From positions 124,001 through 188,000 of the forward strand of contig NZ_JAPPUW010000010.1 of assembly GCF_026712205.1 (NCBI RefSeq): a DNA stretch of 64,000 nt, in the 5' to 3' direction. Both the position numbers and the translations under genes were made by a program. Every line of letters starts with the position of its first letter. Within the stretch, counting starts at the first letter, position 1. Under the pieces are notes generated by a model. It made no database searches. It had not been told where the DNA came from and saw only the letters and a program-made list of their open reading frames with translations. The stretch is from Pelomonas aquatica (GTDB taxonomy: Bacteria; Pseudomonadota; Gammaproteobacteria; Burkholderiales; Burkholderiaceae_C). Below are positions 63,439 to 64,000 of this stretch, in pieces.

Positions 63439-64000
63439 ATGGACTTCCGCCACCTCAAGTACTTCGTCGCCGTTGCCGACGAGCAGAACTTCACCCGCGC
63501 CGCTGAGCGGCTGCACATCTCGCAGCCGCCGCTGAGCCGCCAGATCCAGGACCTGGAAGAGGAACTCGGCACGCCGCTGTTCGAGCGTGGCTCGCGGCCG
63601 CTGAAGCTCACCGACGCCGGCCGCTTCTTCTACGGCCACGCCACGCGGCTGCTGGAGCAGGCCGCGCAGGCGGTGCGCTCGACCAAGCGCATCGCGCAGC
63701 TGGAGCGGCGGCTGGTGGTGGGCTTCGTGTCGTCGACGATGTACGGCGCGCTGCCGCTGCTGGTGCGCAAGTTCCGCGCGGCCAACCCGCAGACCGAACT
63801 GGCGCTCACGGAGATGTCCACGGTCGAACAGATCGATGCGCTCAAGATCGGGCGCATCGACGTGGGCTTCGGCCGCGTGCGGCTCGACGACCCGTCCATC
63901 AAGCGCGAGATCCTGCGCGAGGAAAGGCTCGTGGTCGCCATTCCCAGCGAGCACGAACTCGCTCGGGGCGAAGGTGCGCTGACGCTGCGCGACGTGGCCG
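63439..64000 (+). CDS. catR: LysR-family regulator of catechol/benzoate degradation (partial, cut by window end)
   Basis: 187 codons are present and the 3' part lies outside the window. The N-terminal winged HTH reads MDFRHLKYFVAVADEQNFTR, then LHISQPPLSRQIQDLEEELG and LFERGSRPLKLTDAGRFFY, typical of the CatR/CatM/BenM subgroup; the effector domain starts at VVGFVSSTMYGALPLLVR. It is divergent from catB with a shared operator at 63421-63435. The inducer is probably cis,cis-muconate (CatR/CatM) and/or benzoate (BenM); the partial sequence does not decide. Confidence 0.9.
   Translation, partial: MDFRHLKYFVAVADEQNFTRAAERLHISQPPLSRQIQDLEEELGTPLFERGSRPLKLTDAGRFFYGHATRLLEQAAQAVRSTKRIAQLERRLVVGFVSSTMYGALPLLVRKFRAANPQTELALTEMSTVEQIDALKIGRIDVGFGRVRLDDPSIKREILREERLVVAIPSEHELARGEGALTLRDVA

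Overview
GC-rich, densely packed bacterial DNA. Gene content (purE-purK, hpd, fadD, HDOD and FFLEELY-motif proteins, a dmp-type phenol operon, a ben-cat operon) and codon use suggest a Burkholderiales betaproteobacterium near the Rubrivivax/Leptothrix/Roseateles/Methylibium group. This placement is inferred from gene families, not from a marker gene. I saw no tRNA, rRNA or CRISPR array.

Left part (1-30.2 kb), mostly housekeeping or envelope genes: DUF1501 protein, M28 peptidase, EF-G-like GTPase, an HTH-like protein, two small basic proteins, an HDOD protein, an Lrp/AsnC regulator, a solute-binding protein, 4-hydroxyphenylpyruvate dioxygenase, an alpha/beta hydrolase, a FFLEELY protein, acyl-CoA ligase, the purE-purK-sua5-GDSL run, a thioredoxin-TPR protein, a Ser/Thr kinase, purC with a downstream helical-repeat gene, a four-gene RND efflux operon, a LuxR-type regulator and a small lipoprotein. 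Several gaps hold hairpin-rich repeats, most strikingly nested inverted repeats at 17295-17562.

Middle part (30.3-54.8 kb), a phenol catabolic island on the minus strand. A 17-gene run (52830 down to 37706) encodes multicomponent phenol hydroxylase (dmpKLMNOP), a ferredoxin (dmpQ) and the catechol meta-cleavage pathway to pyruvate and acetyl-CoA (order B, C, E, H, D, F, G, I). Inserted between H and D are an exported arylsulfatase and an exported formylglycine-generating enzyme, the pair needed to release phenols from aryl sulfates outside the cytoplasm. A DmpR/MopR-type sigma54 activator with the complete zinc and phenol-pocket residue set lies just upstream. A second operon (37179 down to 30334) encodes a Ycf48-like lipoprotein, an MMPL/RND protein, a DUF1302 protein and a DUF1329 protein. 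Its promoter matches that of the phenol operon: the same -24/-12 element, an IHF site 8 bp away and a 36-bp activator site (30/36 identical) 79 bp away. I infer that it belongs to the phenol regulon and serves envelope traffic of the substrate.

Right part (55-64 kb): a scar with a truncated LysR gene and an IS66 transposase remnant, then a benzoate/catechol ortho-cleavage operon read leftwards (catB-catC-catA-benABCD-benK). It is controlled from a divergent CatR/BenM-like LysR gene (cut by the window end) with a perfect ATAC-N7-GTAT site between them. The window therefore encodes both meta and ortho fates of catechol.

Best candidates for something new: (1) the sulfatase/FGE pair inside the dmp operon, (2) the twin sigma54 promoter tying the DUF1302/DUF1329/RND operon to phenol, and (3) families of intergenic hairpins with conserved cores but different, self-complementary arms.
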